NCBI RefSeq assembly: GCF_016881005.1
Contig: NZ_JACOPV010000005.1
Span: forward strand, 124,001 to 188,000
Origin: Pseudomonas arcuscaelestis
GTDB taxonomy: Bacteria; Pseudomonadota; Gammaproteobacteria; Pseudomonadales; Pseudomonadaceae
Reading direction: 5' to 3'
DNA length: 64,000 nucleotides
Part shown: positions 9,486 to 20,323 of the stretch, one piece after another
How the letters are laid out: each line of letters starts with the position of its first letter
Numbering within the stretch: position 1 is the stretch's first letter
Notes under the pieces: generated by a model
Seen by the model: the letters and a program-made list of their open reading frames with translations, nothing else
Told to the model about the DNA's origin: nothing
The model's database searches: none
Translations under genes and position numbers: made by a program

Positions 9486-10991
9486 ATGTGTGGCATCGTC
9501 GGTATCGTCGGTAAGTCGAACGTCAATCAGGCGCTGTATGACGCGCTAACCGTCCTCCAGCACCGCGGCCAGGACGCTGCCGGTATTGTGACCAGTCATG
9601 ATGGCCGGTTATTCCTGCGCAAGGACAACGGCCTGGTCCGTGACGTATTTCAACAGCGCCATATGCAGCGCCTGGTCGGCCACATGGGCATTGGCCATGT
9701 GCGCTACCCGACGGCGGGCAGCTCGACCTCGGCCGAGGCCCAGCCGTTCTACGTCAACTCGCCGTACGGCATCACCCTGGCGCACAACGGTAACTTGACC
9801 AACGTTGAACAGTTGGCCAAGGAGATCTACGAGTCTGATCTGCGTCACGTCAATACCAACTCCGACTCCGAAGTCCTGCTCAACGTCTTTGCTCACGAGC
9901 TGGCGGTGCGCGGCAAGCTGCAGCCGACCGAAGAAGACGTGTTCGCCGCCGTGACCGACGTGCACAACCGTTGCGTTGGCGGCTACGCGGTCGTGGCGAT
10001 GATCACCGGTTATGGCATCGTTGGTTTCCGTGACCCTAACGGTATTCGTCCAATCGTTTTCGGCCAGCGTCATACCGACGAAGGTGTCGAGTACATGATC
10101 GCCTCCGAAAGCGTTTCCCTGGACGTGCTCGGCTTCACCCTGATCCGCGACCTGGCCCCGGGTGAAGCGGTTTACATCACCGAAGAAGGCAAATTGCACA
10201 CCCGTCAGTGCGCAATCAACCCGCAATTGTCGCCGTGCATCTTCGAGCACGTTTACCTGGCTCGCCCTGACTCGATCATCGACGGCGTTTCGGTCTACAA
10301 GGCGCGCCTTCGCATGGGCGAAAAACTCGCCGAGAAGATCTTGCGCGAGCGTCCGGAACACGACATCGACGTGGTCATCCCGATTCCCGACACCAGCCGT
10401 ACCGCCGCTCTCGAGCTGGCAAACCGCCTGGGCGTCAAGTTCCGTGAAGGCTTCGTCAAGAACCGCTACATCGGTCGTACCTTCATCATGCCCGGCCAGG
10501 CCGCGCGCAAGAAGTCGGTGCGCCAGAAGCTCAACGCCATCGAGCTGGAATTTCGCGGCAAGAACGTGATGCTGGTGGACGATTCCATTGTCCGCGGCAC
10601 CACCTGCAAGCAGATCATCCAGATGGCTCGCGAAGCCGGAGCGAAGAACGTCTACTTCTGCTCGGCAGCGCCAGCGGTGCGTTTCCCTAACGTCTACGGC
10701 ATCGACATGCCGAGCGCTCATGAACTGATCGCGCACAATCGCAGCACTGAAGATGTGGCCGAGCTGATCGGCGCCGACTGGCTGGTTTACCAGGACCTGC
10801 CGGACCTCATCGAATCCGTGGGTGGTGGCAAGATCAAGATTGAGCATTTCGACTGCGCAGTGTTCGACGGCAAATATGTGACCGGCGACATTGACGAGGC
10901 CTACCTGGAAAAGATCGAGCAGGCGCGTAACGACGCCTCCAAGGTCAAGAACCAGGCGGTCAGCGCGATCATCGACCTCTACAATAATTGA
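9486..10991 (+). CDS. purF: Amidophosphoribosyltransferase
   Basis: PurF makes 5-phosphoribosylamine from PRPP and glutamine, the first committed step of purine synthesis. ATG 9486 is chosen over an in-frame TTG at 9477 because the glutaminase nucleophile must be residue 2 (MCGIVGI, exposed after Met removal). The Ntn glutaminase half is followed by the phosphoribosyltransferase half with the PRPP loop [13 protein letters not shown] (about 361–373). The 501-residue length is normal. Confidence 0.98.
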   Translation: MCGIVGIVGKSNVNQALYDALTVLQHRGQDAAGIVTSHDGRLFLRKDNGLVRDVFQQRHMQRLVGHMGIGHVRYPTAGSSTSAEAQPFYVNSPYGITLAHNGNLTNVEQLAKEIYESDLRHVNTNSDSEVLLNVFAHELAVRGKLQPTEEDVFAAVTDVHNRCVGGYAVVAMITGYGIVGFRDPNGIRPIVFGQRHTDEGVEYMIASESVSLDVLGFTLIRDLAPGEAVYITEEGKLHTRQCAINPQLSPCIFEHVYLARPDSIIDGVSVYKARLRMGEKLAEKILRERPEHDIDVVIPIPDTSRTAALELANRLGVKFREGFVKNRYIGRTFIMPGQAARKKSVRQKLNAIELEFRGKNVMLVDDSIVRGTTCKQIIQMAREAGAKNVYFCSAAPAVRFPNVYGIDMPSAHELIAHNRSTEDVAELIGADWLVYQDLPDLIESVGGGKIKIEHFDCAVFDGKYVTGDIDEAYLEKIEQARNDASKVKNQAVSAIIDLYNN

Positions 10992-11006
10992 TTTAGGAGT
11001 GGCGGC

Positions 11007-12218
11007 ATGACACAGGAATGGGATGCCGGACGCCTGGACAGCGACCTCGAAGGGGTCGCTTTCGATACGCTGGCGGTACGCGCCGGCCAACATCGCACGC
11101 CGGAGGGTGAGCACAGCGATCCGCTGTTCTTCACCTCCAGCTACGTGTTCCGTACAGCGGCCGATGCCGCTGCACGGTTCGCCGGCGAGGTTCCAGGCAA
11201 CGTCTATTCACGCTACACCAACCCCACCGTACGTGCGTTCGAAGAGCGCATGGCCGCCCTGGAAGGCGCTGAGCAAGCAGTGGCGACGTCCACCGGCATG
11301 TCGGCGATCCTGTCCACGGTAATGGCCTTGTGCAGCGCTGGCGACCATATACTGGTCTCGCAGAGTGTATTCGGCTCGACCATCAGCCTGTTCGAGAAGT
11401 ATTTCAAGCGTTTTGGCGTGCAGGTCGATTACGTACCGCTGGTTGATCTGGCCGGCTGGGATGCGGCAATCAAGGCCAATACCAAGCTGTTGTTCGTCGA
11501 GTCGCCGTCCAATCCGCTGGCCGAGCTTGTGGATATTGCGGCACTGGCCGAAATCGCTCACGCCAAGGGTGCTCAGTTGGTCGTCGACAACTGCTTCAGC
11601 ACACCGGCCTTGCAGCAACCGCTGAAGCTGGGTGCCGACATCGTCGTGCATTCGGCCACCAAGTTCATCGATGGCCAGGGCCGTTGCATGGGCGGTGTGG
11701 TTGCCGGGCGAAGCGAGCAGATGAAAGAGGTCGTGGGCTTTTTGCGCACCGCCGGGCCATCGTTGAGTCCGTTCAATGCCTGGATCTTCCTCAAGGGCCT
11801 GGAAACGCTCAATCTGCGTATGCGCGCCCACTGTGCCAGCGCACAGATTCTGGCCGAATGGCTGGAACAGCAGGACGGCATTGAAAAGGTTCACTACGCG
11901 GGGCTGCAGAGCCATCCGCAGCATGCTCTGGCGAAAAGCCAGATGAGCGGCTTTGGTGCTGTAGTGAGCTTTGAGGTCAAGGGCGGCAAAGAGGGTGCCT
12001 GGCGCTTCATCGATGCCACGCGTCTGATCTCGATCACCGCCAACCTTGGTGACAGCAAGACCACCATCACCCATCCGGGCACCACTTCCCACGGCCGTCT
12101 GTCGCCGCAGGAGCGTGAGGCCGCCGGTATTCGCGATAGCCTGATTCGCGTGGCCGTGGGTCTGGAAGATGTCGCCGACCTCAAGGCCGATTTGGCCCGC
12201 GGTCTGGAAGCGCTGTGA
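11007..12218 (+). CDS. metZ: O-succinylhomoserine sulfhydrylase
   Basis: MetZ forms homocysteine directly from O-succinylhomoserine and sulfide, the direct-sulfhydrylation route used by pseudomonads. The 403-residue protein belongs to the Cys/Met-metabolism PLP family: the SRYTNPT motif near the N-terminus, the substrate-site STGMSAI segment, and the PLP lysine K219 in [14 protein letters not shown] 11007 follows TTAGGAGTGGCGGC, 15 nt after purF. Its stop overlaps the GTG of the next gene, so the pair is translationally coupled. Confidence 0.95.
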   Translation: MTQEWDAGRLDSDLEGVAFDTLAVRAGQHRTPEGEHSDPLFFTSSYVFRTAADAAARFAGEVPGNVYSRYTNPTVRAFEERMAALEGAEQAVATSTGMSAILSTVMALCSAGDHILVSQSVFGSTISLFEKYFKRFGVQVDYVPLVDLAGWDAAIKANTKLLFVESPSNPLAELVDIAALAEIAHAKGAQLVVDNCFSTPALQQPLKLGADIVVHSATKFIDGQGRCMGGVVAGRSEQMKEVVGFLRTAGPSLSPFNAWIFLKGLETLNLRMRAHCASAQILAEWLEQQDGIEKVHYAGLQSHPQHALAKSQMSGFGAVVSFEVKGGKEGAWRFIDATRLISITANLGDSKTTITHPGTTSHGRLSPQEREAAGIRDSLIRVAVGLEDVADLKADLARGLEAL

Positions 12219-12988
12219 TCGACTGGTCAGCGGGCGATAGCAGCCATAACGGTCGCGTCGCCCTGGTGACCGGTGCGGCACGCGGCATCGGCCTGGGCAT
12301 TGCTGCCTGGCTGATCGCCGAGGGCTGGCAAGTGGTGCTTACCGATCTGGATCGGGTACGCGGCGCCAAGGCGGCGAAGGTGCTTGGGGACAACGCCTGG
12401 TTCATCGGCATGGATGTCGCCGATGAGACCCAGGTGAAGGTCACGGTGGCTGAAGTACTTGGCCAGTTTGGTCGCCTCGATGCCCTGGTGTGCAATGCCG
12501 CCGTTGCCGATCCGCACAACACCACCCTGGAAACCCTGAGTCTTGCGCACTGGAACCGGGTGCTGGCGGTTAATCTCGGAGGGCCGATGCTATTGGCCAA
12601 GCACTGTGCGCCGTATCTGCGCGCCCACGGTGGTGCGATCGTTAACCTAGCGTCCACCCGCGCTGCGCAATCGGAGCCCGACACCGAAGCTTATGCGGCC
12701 AGCAAGGGCGGCCTGCTGGCGCTGACCCATGCCCTGGCGATGAGCCTGGGGCCGGAAATCCGCGTCAATGCTGTAAGCCCCGGCTGGATCGACGCACGCG
12801 ACCCCTCGGAGCGTCGTGCCGAGCCACTGAGTGAAGAGGATCATGCCCAGCATCCGGCGGGCAGGGTAGGGACGGTAGAAGACGTGGCAGCCATGGTTGC
12901 CTGGCTGTTGTCGCGCAATGCCGGCTTTGTCACTGGCCAGGAGTTCGTGGTCGACGGCGGTATGACCAAGAAGATGATCTACAAGTAA
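12215..12988 (+). CDS. SDR family oxidoreductase
   Basis: This classical short-chain dehydrogenase/reductase has 257 residues with the NAD(P) motif TGAARGIG (19–26), the NAAV structural motif, and the catalytic Tyr/Lys pair Y160 and K164 (YAASK). GTG 12215 overlaps the metZ stop, giving a tight metZ–SDR operon conserved in Pseudomonas. The substrate is unknown; coupling to metZ hints at a sulfur or C4 amino-acid metabolite, but that is inference. Confidence 0.88.
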   Translation: MIDWSAGDSSHNGRVALVTGAARGIGLGIAAWLIAEGWQVVLTDLDRVRGAKAAKVLGDNAWFIGMDVADETQVKVTVAEVLGQFGRLDALVCNAAVADPHNTTLETLSLAHWNRVLAVNLGGPMLLAKHCAPYLRAHGGAIVNLASTRAAQSEPDTEAYAASKGGLLALTHALAMSLGPEIRVNAVSPGWIDARDPSERRAEPLSEEDHAQHPAGRVGTVEDVAAMVAWLLSRNAGFVTGQEFVVDGGMTKKMIYK

Positions 12989-13031
12989 CAATGCTTTTTT
13001 GCCCTTTTTGAAAAAAACTTCAACAGGGGTA

Positions 13032-13060
13032 TTGACTTAGCATCGATACCTGCGTAAATT
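13032..13060 (+). promoter_or_regulatory. Sigma70 promoter of the tRNA cluster
   Basis: TTGACT (13032–13037), a 17-nt spacer and TAAATT (13055–13060) lie 22 nt before tRNA-Val, a strong arrangement for a stable-RNA promoter. Confidence 0.7.
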
Positions 13061-13082
13061 TCGCCACCTCAGCGAAGCACAC

Positions 13083-13158
13083 GGGTGATTAGCTCAGCCG
13101 GGAGAGCATCTGCCTTACAAGCAGAGGGTCGGCGGTTCGATCCCGTCATCACCCACCA
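13083..13158 (+). tRNA. tRNA-Val (anticodon TAC)
   Basis: This is a complete 76-nt cloverleaf: acceptor GGGTGAT with ATCACCC, anticodon arm TCTGC-CTTACAA-GCAGA with anticodon TAC, T-loop GGTTCGATCC, and an encoded CCA end. It is the first gene of a four-tRNA cluster. Confidence 0.97.
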
Positions 13159-13234
13159 CTTCCTGAGATGTTCCTGGCCCGACACTTTCCAACGAGAGTG
13201 TTACCAGAGAGGAACAGGACGCAAGTCCATATGC

Positions 13235-13311
13235 GCAGCGGTAGTTCAGTCGGTTAGAATACCGGCCTGTCACGCCGGGGGTCGCGGGTTCGAGTCCCGT
13301 CCGCTGCGCCA
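13235..13311 (+). tRNA. tRNA-Asp (anticodon GTC), copy 1
   Basis: 77 nt, acceptor GCAGCGG with CCGCTGC, anticodon loop CTGTCAC with GTC, T-loop GGTTCGAGTCC, encoded CCA. It is identical to the two copies downstream. Confidence 0.97.
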
Positions 13312-13410
13312 CTTTTCTCCAGATCGGTTTAACGACCGGTTTGAGGTCAGAAGGCACTTAAGCCTTCAGGCCAGATCCCAGTTTCAAGCAAGCTAAGGCT
13401 TGTACGATAC

Positions 13411-13487
13411 GCAGCGGTAGTTCAGTCGGTTAGAATACCGGCCTGTCACGCCGGGGGTCGCGGGTTCGAGTCCCGTCCGCTGCGCCA
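13411..13487 (+). tRNA. tRNA-Asp (anticodon GTC), copy 2
   Basis: 77 nt, identical in sequence to copy 1 and copy 3; only the flanking spacers differ. It is followed by a terminator-like hairpin at 13529. Confidence 0.97.
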
Positions 13488-13528
13488 TATTTCTTCGAGG
13501 CCCTTGAACTCCTCGAAGTAACAAAGAG

Positions 13529-13553
13529 AGCGACCTAAGGTTCGCTTTTTTTG
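13529..13553 (+). terminator. Terminator after second tRNA-Asp
   Basis: AGCGACC (13529–13535) pairs with GGTTCGCT (13539–13546) with one bulged base, followed by a run of seven T. It resembles the hairpin after copy 3, so transcripts may end after either copy. Confidence 0.75.
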
Positions 13554-13598
13554 TGCCTGAGATCAGCGGCTATTTAGCGATCCAGGTCAGCACGACAC

Positions 13599-13675
13599 GC
13601 AGCGGTAGTTCAGTCGGTTAGAATACCGGCCTGTCACGCCGGGGGTCGCGGGTTCGAGTCCCGTCCGCTGCGCCA
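13599..13675 (+). tRNA. tRNA-Asp (anticodon GTC), copy 3
   Basis: 77 nt, identical to copies 1 and 2, with encoded CCA. It comes after the first terminator and may depend on read-through or a local promoter that I could not identify. Confidence 0.97.
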
Positions 13676-13693
13676 TATTGAAGTATCAAAGAA

Positions 13694-13717
13694 AGCGACC
13701 TACGGGTCGCTTTTTTT
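13694..13717 (+). terminator. Terminator after third tRNA-Asp
   Basis: A perfect 7-bp stem AGCGACC/GGTCGCT with loop TACG runs into a T7 tract. Confidence 0.88.
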
Positions 13718-13839
13718 GTGGCCGCGCATTTTTGCGACAAGGGCAGAATTAATTTTCCAGGGAGATCGTCTGCCTGCGGTTTCGTAGATCTGCCGATGTG
13801 TTGCACAATAGGCGCCGATCGTTTTACTCAGGATTTGCA

Positions 13840-14727
13840 ATGTCACAGTCAACCGTCTTCAGTGCGCTTGGGCTGGCCCTGGTGCTGGCGGGTATTTCAG
13901 GCTGTTCTTCGAAGAAAGCTGCCATCTACGAACACGAAAATTTCGACGATTCCGGAACCTATTCGCGCAGCTTCGCAGTGAGCGAAGCGGGTAGCTGCGA
14001 GGCTGCCCGGCGCGCCTTGCTCAGCCAGGGCTACATCATCACCAGCAGCGATGCAGGGCAGGTCAACGGCAACAAAAGCTTCCAGCAGACCGGCGAATCG
14101 CACCTGCAGATCAGTTTCAATGTGGTCTGTGCTCGCGACAGCGGTGACGAACAGCGTTCAACCATGTTCGCCAACGCCCTGCAGGACCGCTACGCTCTGA
14201 AAAAATCCAATACCTCGGCAAGTGTCGGGGTAGGGGTGTTGGGCTCGCTGTCGATGCCAATCGGCTCCACGGACGACTCAATGGTCAAGGTCGCCAGCGA
14301 AACAGTCACCTCGGCCAAGTTTTATGAGCGTTATTTCGCGCTGGTCGAAAGTTTCCTGCCCAAAGAACAGAAGAAAAAGGTATCGCTGAAAAAGCCGGTT
14401 GAGAAACCCGCGCCCGCACTGGGTATACCCGAGAGCGTCCCTGTGGCGGCGCCAGCGGCTCTGGCGCCGGTCGAAGCGCCAATTCCGGTGGCAACCCCTG
14501 CGGTTGTCGCACCAGCGCCCGTAACGCCCGCAACGGCCGTACCGGTCGTCGAGGCTGCACCGGCTCCGGTCGTCGATGACAGCAGCGGCTCCCAGCCGGT
14601 GCCTCCCCCTGTCGAAGCTGCGCCAATCAATGTCGAACCTTCGACGCCGACGCCGGCCGCTACCGAACCTGCCTCGACCCCGGCGCCGCCAGCACCGGCA
14701 AACAGTCCTGAACAGGTTGCCCCCTAG
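13840..14727 (+). CDS. DUF2242-type lipoprotein with Pro/Ala-rich tail
   Basis: This 295-residue envelope lipoprotein starts at ATG 13840. A short signal peptide ends at lipobox ISGC, so the mature protein begins at that Cys. The globular part (about residues 25–170) matches my memory of the DUF2242 family (PA3042-like): conserved features include SCEAARRALLSQGYIITSS and FYERYFALVESFLP. The last 110 residues are a low-complexity Pro/Ala/Val linker, possibly crossing the periplasm or peptidoglycan. An in-frame start 42 nt earlier would bury the signal peptide. Function is unknown. Confidence 0.82.
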   Translation: MSQSTVFSALGLALVLAGISGCSSKKAAIYEHENFDDSGTYSRSFAVSEAGSCEAARRALLSQGYIITSSDAGQVNGNKSFQQTGESHLQISFNVVCARDSGDEQRSTMFANALQDRYALKKSNTSASVGVGVLGSLSMPIGSTDDSMVKVASETVTSAKFYERYFALVESFLPKEQKKKVSLKKPVEKPAPALGIPESVPVAAPAALAPVEAPIPVATPAVVAPAPVTPATAVPVVEAAPAPVVDDSSGSQPVPPPVEAAPINVEPSTPTPAATEPASTPAPPAPANSPEQVAP

Positions 14728-14852
14728 GCGAGGATAATTTTTCCATCCACTGCTACGTTGTGTTGATAAGCGTCATTGTCATTTTTCTTTCATCGCGGCA
14801 CTTTAGGCTCGATGACGAATCAATGAAATGAATGAAAACGACGGAGCAGAAG

Positions 14853-14939
14853 ATGGACGATTATCAAGAAGAACTACTCGAGTACCGCGCCTTTGAGCTT
14901 GACCCACTCGAGCCTGCCGAAGACGCCACCGAGCTGTAG
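14853..14939 (+). CDS. Putative 28-residue acidic small protein
   Basis: The frame ATG 14853 to TAG 14937–14939 encodes MDDYQEELLEYRAFELDPLE and then PAEDATEL. GGAG lies 7–10 nt before the ATG (ACGGAGCAGAAG), a proper ribosome binding site. A second in-frame ATG at 14832 would give 35 residues but lacks such a site. The peptide is very acidic with a Leu/Tyr pattern that could form a short amphipathic helix. It sits after a locally AT-rich 80-nt segment and converges on the AraC gene with a 2-nt gap. Expression is inferred from signals only. Confidence 0.55.
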   Translation: MDDYQEELLEYRAFELDPLEPAEDATEL

Positions 14940-14941
14940 CA

Positions 14942-15982
14942 TCAGCCGGTGCGCCGCTGGCTGCGACGAAACTCTCCCGGGGTCATGCTGTTCCAGCGCT
15001 TGAATGCACGTTGAAAGGCTTCCGCGGAAGCAAACCCGAGCAGATAAGCTATCTCGCCAAAGGCCAGTTCGGTGTCGCGAATGTAGGTCATGGCCAGGTC
15101 GCGACGGGTGTCATTGAGGATCGCCCGAAACTGTGTGCCTTCCTCGGCCAGCTTGCGCCGCAATGTCCAGGTAGGCAGTTGCAGGTGCTGCGCCACTTCT
15201 TCCAGGTCCGGTTCCCGACCGCCGTTTAGCAACGGTCCCAGCAAGTGGGCGATGCGTTCGCTCAAGCTGCGCACGCGGGTGCGTTGCTCCAGTTCCGCCT
15301 CACACAACTTCAACAGATGCTGCCAGGTGCTGGGGCAGTGCGCAGGGTTGCTCAGTGCCAGGCTTGTGCGATTGAGGTGTAGCTGATTGGTGGGGGCGCA
15401 AAACTGTATCGGGCTGCTGCTCAAGGCCTGGTAGTGGTCGGCATAGACCGGAGCGTCGAACTCAATCTCCACGCGATCGGCCACAAGGTTCACCCCGGCA
15501 AGGCTCGACAGCTGGGACAGCCAGCCAGACAGCAGAGAATCCACCACAAAGCGGTTGTACGCGTTGTAGGGGCTGATGGAGTAAAACCGTAGCCAGGCGC
15601 CGCTGCTGTCTTCATGAAAGCTTGAGTGGCCGCGGTAGTTGGCGGCATACAGCGGCTCAAATCGCAGCAGTGTGCGCGCTGCCTCGCCTACCGTCGGTGC
15701 CTGGGCAGCGGTAACCCCGGCGAGGCCCGCCTGGCTCAAACGACTGATTCGGCCCATGTGCAGGCCCAAGGCCGGTTCGCCGGTCAGTTCGATGGCGGCA
15801 TGGCCCAGGTGCATGTAGCGCGGGATCGACAAGCGTGCCCCGGCTTCAGCCAGGCGTGTTTCGTCCAGCCCGTAGCGCTGCAGCAGCGATGTAGGGTCGA
15901 TGCCGCGTTGCTGCAGGGTTTCGCTAAGGCTCTGGATGAAGCCGACAGACAGATCCCCCAGGCGCATCCGTGGGCGAGTCAT
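14942..15982 (-). CDS. AraC family transcriptional regulator
   Basis: This 346-residue regulator has an N-terminal AraC ligand-binding type domain (about residues 20–210, the kind found in OruR/ArgR-like pseudomonad regulators) and a C-terminal double helix-turn-helix (about 240–340), ending in the signature around FGEIAYLLGFASAEAFQRAF and RWNSMTPGEFRR. It starts 6 nt after the stop of the nitrilase-like gene on the same strand, so the two are probably one transcript. The ligand is unknown. Confidence 0.9.
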   Translation of the reverse strand: MTRPRMRLGDLSVGFIQSLSETLQQRGIDPTSLLQRYGLDETRLAEAGARLSIPRYMHLGHAAIELTGEPALGLHMGRISRLSQAGLAGVTAAQAPTVGEAARTLLRFEPLYAANYRGHSSFHEDSSGAWLRFYSISPYNAYNRFVVDSLLSGWLSQLSSLAGVNLVADRVEIEFDAPVYADHYQALSSSPIQFCAPTNQLHLNRTSLALSNPAHCPSTWQHLLKLCEAELEQRTRVRSLSERIAHLLGPLLNGGREPDLEEVAQHLQLPTWTLRRKLAEEGTQFRAILNDTRRDLAMTYIRDTELAFGEIAYLLGFASAEAFQRAFKRWNSMTPGEFRRSQRRTG

Positions 15983-15988
15983 CGCGCA

Positions 15989-17110
15989 CTACAACCACAG
16001 ATTGAGCATGCGGGCGCCGCTGGCGCTGCTGCTTTGCAGGTTGAGACCGGCGTGGTTGGCAAAGCCCTGGCCTTCAGCTACGACGTCCCAGAACCGCCCG
16101 TGCAGAAACACGCTCATGCTGCTCATGCCACTGGGGTTGGCGTTGCGGGTCAACTGTTGCCAGGCTTGGGCTTCGCTGATTTCTCCAGGTTTGACCGGCA
16201 GCGAAGCCGCCAATGGCTGGTGCCGGTTACCGCGCCAGGGGCCATTCCAACTGCCTTTGCCGCCGAGGAAGGCGGGATTGGCTAGAATCTGCGCCGACTG
16301 GTTGGCCAGCTGTTGTTGATTGCTGGGGTACCAGCTATCGCTGCCGATCAGCACGCCCAGGCGACCTGCCGGGGTCTGCACTACCTGCGGTGGCTGGTCG
16401 ATGCCACTGCTGATATAGCGGCGTACTTCGCTGTCAGGGTGTTGCTGGCGCAGGGGCTGGCCGAGCACCGAACCGTCGCCGGCGAATACCAGGCTGCTGT
16501 TGTACAGCGCGCCAGAACCGGCGTGCAGGGTACCGTGCTCGACATAGGGTGATGGCAAGACAATCGAGCCTGCCACCAGGGTCACGCCAAACTCTTTGGC
16601 CAGACCGCCGAAAACCTGCTGGTAGTCGCTGGCCATTTGCTGGGCCTTCATGCGCAAGTGAGCATCAGAGCGACGGTCGTCTCCTTCGGCGCCAAGCATG
16701 GCCATGCCGTAACTGACCGGATTGCTAAGTTCCAGCCACTTCCAGGCTTCACGGCGGTCAGTGACCTGGTACAGCTCGTTCTTTTCTCCTCGGGCCCAGA
16801 GCCAGGTGCCGATATGTTCCGGCAGGATGACGATAGTCCGGGCGTTAACCAGCCCGCGCGCACGGGCCTGCTCGAGGTAAGCGGCGAGTTTGCGGTGCAG
16901 GCGTTGCAGGTTCTGATAGTCGCTGGGGAATAGTTGCGGCTCGACGCCCAGCAGGTTGCCGTGCTCGGTGGGGACGCCTTCGCTCATGACCAGGTCAATG
17001 CGCAGGTCCGACAGGTAATGGCCGGTCGGCCGTCGCTCGGTCCAGAACCCGTAGCCACAGAGTGCGGCAATAACAATCAGCGCCAGGGCGCTCAACAGAA
17101 GTTTTCGCAT
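15989..17110 (-). CDS. Membrane-anchored nitrilase-fold protein lacking the catalytic Cys
   Basis: The 373-residue product begins with an N-terminal membrane anchor or signal (residues 3–22) and then a carbon-nitrogen hydrolase (nitrilase superfamily) domain. The superfamily uses a Glu-Lys-Cys triad. The Glu is present (ILPEH, E98). The segment that should hold the Lys (YNSSLVFAGDGSVLG and onward) has R221 at the expected place, and the expected 'C-x-D-x-x-x-P' elbow reads LIGSDSWYP (254–262), with Gly256–Ser257 where the Cys should be. It therefore looks like a periplasmic pseudoenzyme or an enzyme with altered chemistry. It is followed by an AraC regulator and diverges from fadH. The family call by motif is good; function is unknown. 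Confidence 0.75.
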   Translation of the reverse strand: MRKLLLSALALIVIAALCGYGFWTERRPTGHYLSDLRIDLVMSEGVPTEHGNLLGVEPQLFPSDYQNLQRLHRKLAAYLEQARARGLVNARTIVILPEHIGTWLWARGEKNELYQVTDRREAWKWLELSNPVSYGMAMLGAEGDDRRSDAHLRMKAQQMASDYQQVFGGLAKEFGVTLVAGSIVLPSPYVEHGTLHAGSGALYNSSLVFAGDGSVLGQPLRQQHPDSEVRRYISSGIDQPPQVVQTPAGRLGVLIGSDSWYPSNQQQLANQSAQILANPAFLGGKGSWNGPWRGNRHQPLAASLPVKPGEISEAQAWQQLTRNANPSGMSSMSVFLHGRFWDVVAEGQGFANHAGLNLQSSSASGARMLNLWL

Positions 17111-17240
17111 GAAACAGCACAGCGCCGACGAAGGATTCGGCCTCTAGGGTAGACCTCGGGTGCAGTAGGATCAATAACTTGTCACTTTCGGTCATTGAGC
17201 CTTGTGCCCGTGCTCTTTAATGTCGCCCTCAGATAACTGA

Positions 17241-19340
<2,100 letters not shown>

Positions 19341-19426
19341 GCACTTAACTTCACGCGTCGCGCGCGGCGGGGTGTCTATCCCGTCGCGCTGTTAGACTGC
19401 TGCTTCCTTGTGGCAGTGATCTGTAC

Positions 19427-20323
19427 ATGACCGGCTTTGATGTTCTTCCCCATGCGCCTTTGCAACGACTTGAATTGGACTGGCTGCTGCCGTTCGGCGT
19501 TGGGTTGGCGGTGTTGCGCCTGGACCTTATCGACCCGCTGATCAGTGGCAACAAGTGGTTCAAGCTTCTTGAGCATTTGCGCCTGGCGGAAAAAGCTGCA
19601 GCTGCAGGTGTGATCAGCCTTGGCGGTGCGCATTCGAATCACCTTCACGCCTTGGCAGCTGCCGGCAAACGCTTCGGCTTCGCCACCGCTGGCCTGTTGC
19701 GCGGTCATCCGCAAGACACGCCCACGGTACGCGATCTGCAAGACTTCGGTATGCAACTGCATTGGCTTGGATATGCAGGATACCGTGCACGTCATCACGC
19801 GCAGTTCTGGCAGCCCTGGCAAGCGCAATACCCGGGGTGGCATTGCGTTCCCGAAGGCGGAGCAGGGGCGCTTGGGGTCAAGGGCTGTGCCTTGATCGTT
19901 GAACAGGCGCAAGCTCAACTGGCGAGCATCGGGTGGCTGGATTACGACGGTTGGTGGCTGGCGGCGGGTACCGGTACAACGCTGGCAGGGCTGGTGCTGG
20001 CCGAGCGCGGTGCTCATCAGGTTCATGGCGCCTTGGCAGTTCCCTGGGACCACGGTGTGCCTGCTCAGGTTGAAGCCCTGGCCGGCACCAGTGGTTATCG
20101 ACTGTATGACGCCTGTCGCGGTGGTTTTGCCAAGGTCGATGAGGTATTGCTGGCGTTTATCGCCGCCAGCGAAGCGCAAGCCGGTGTGCCACTGGAGCCG
20201 CTTTACACCGGCAAGGCCCTGCTGGCGCTGCGTGAGCAGGTTGAGGCGGGTGCTTTTGCGCCAGGTACACGGCTTATCTTTCTGCACAGCGGCGGCCTGC
20301 AAGGCCGCCGCGGCTTTGCTTAG
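19427..20323 (+). CDS. PLP-dependent ACC deaminase/D-cysteine desulfhydrase family protein
   Basis: This 298-residue fold-type II PLP protein carries the lysine in SGNKWFKL (about residue 43) and the serine-rich cofactor loop GGAHSNHLHA, features of the 1-aminocyclopropane-1-carboxylate deaminase/D-cysteine desulfhydrase family. The C-terminal LIFLHSGGLQG contacts the PLP ring region. Substrate specificity cannot be decided from sequence; desulfhydrase activity is more usual when the gene lies outside a plant-growth-promotion locus. The start at ATG 19427 has only a weak ribosome binding site. Confidence 0.85.
   Translation: MTGFDVLPHAPLQRLELDWLLPFGVGLAVLRLDLIDPLISGNKWFKLLEHLRLAEKAAAAGVISLGGAHSNHLHALAAAGKRFGFATAGLLRGHPQDTPTVRDLQDFGMQLHWLGYAGYRARHHAQFWQPWQAQYPGWHCVPEGGAGALGVKGCALIVEQAQAQLASIGWLDYDGWWLAAGTGTTLAGLVLAERGAHQVHGALAVPWDHGVPAQVEALAGTSGYRLYDACRGGFAKVDEVLLAFIAASEAQAGVPLEPLYTGKALLALREQVEAGAFAPGTRLIFLHSGGLQGRRGFA

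Noticed and set aside
9609-11114. 501-codon minus-strand frame opposite purF
   Set aside because: Shadow of purF codon bias; no family motifs and no start signals.
13235-13675. Regularly repeated sequence resembling a CRISPR array
   Set aside because: The three repeats are 77-nt tRNA genes with different-sized spacers; no cas genes.
13083-13717. tRNA cluster as attachment site for an integrative element
   Set aside because: tRNA 3' ends are common att sites, but no integrase or cargo is nearby. The repeats here are whole identical tRNAs.
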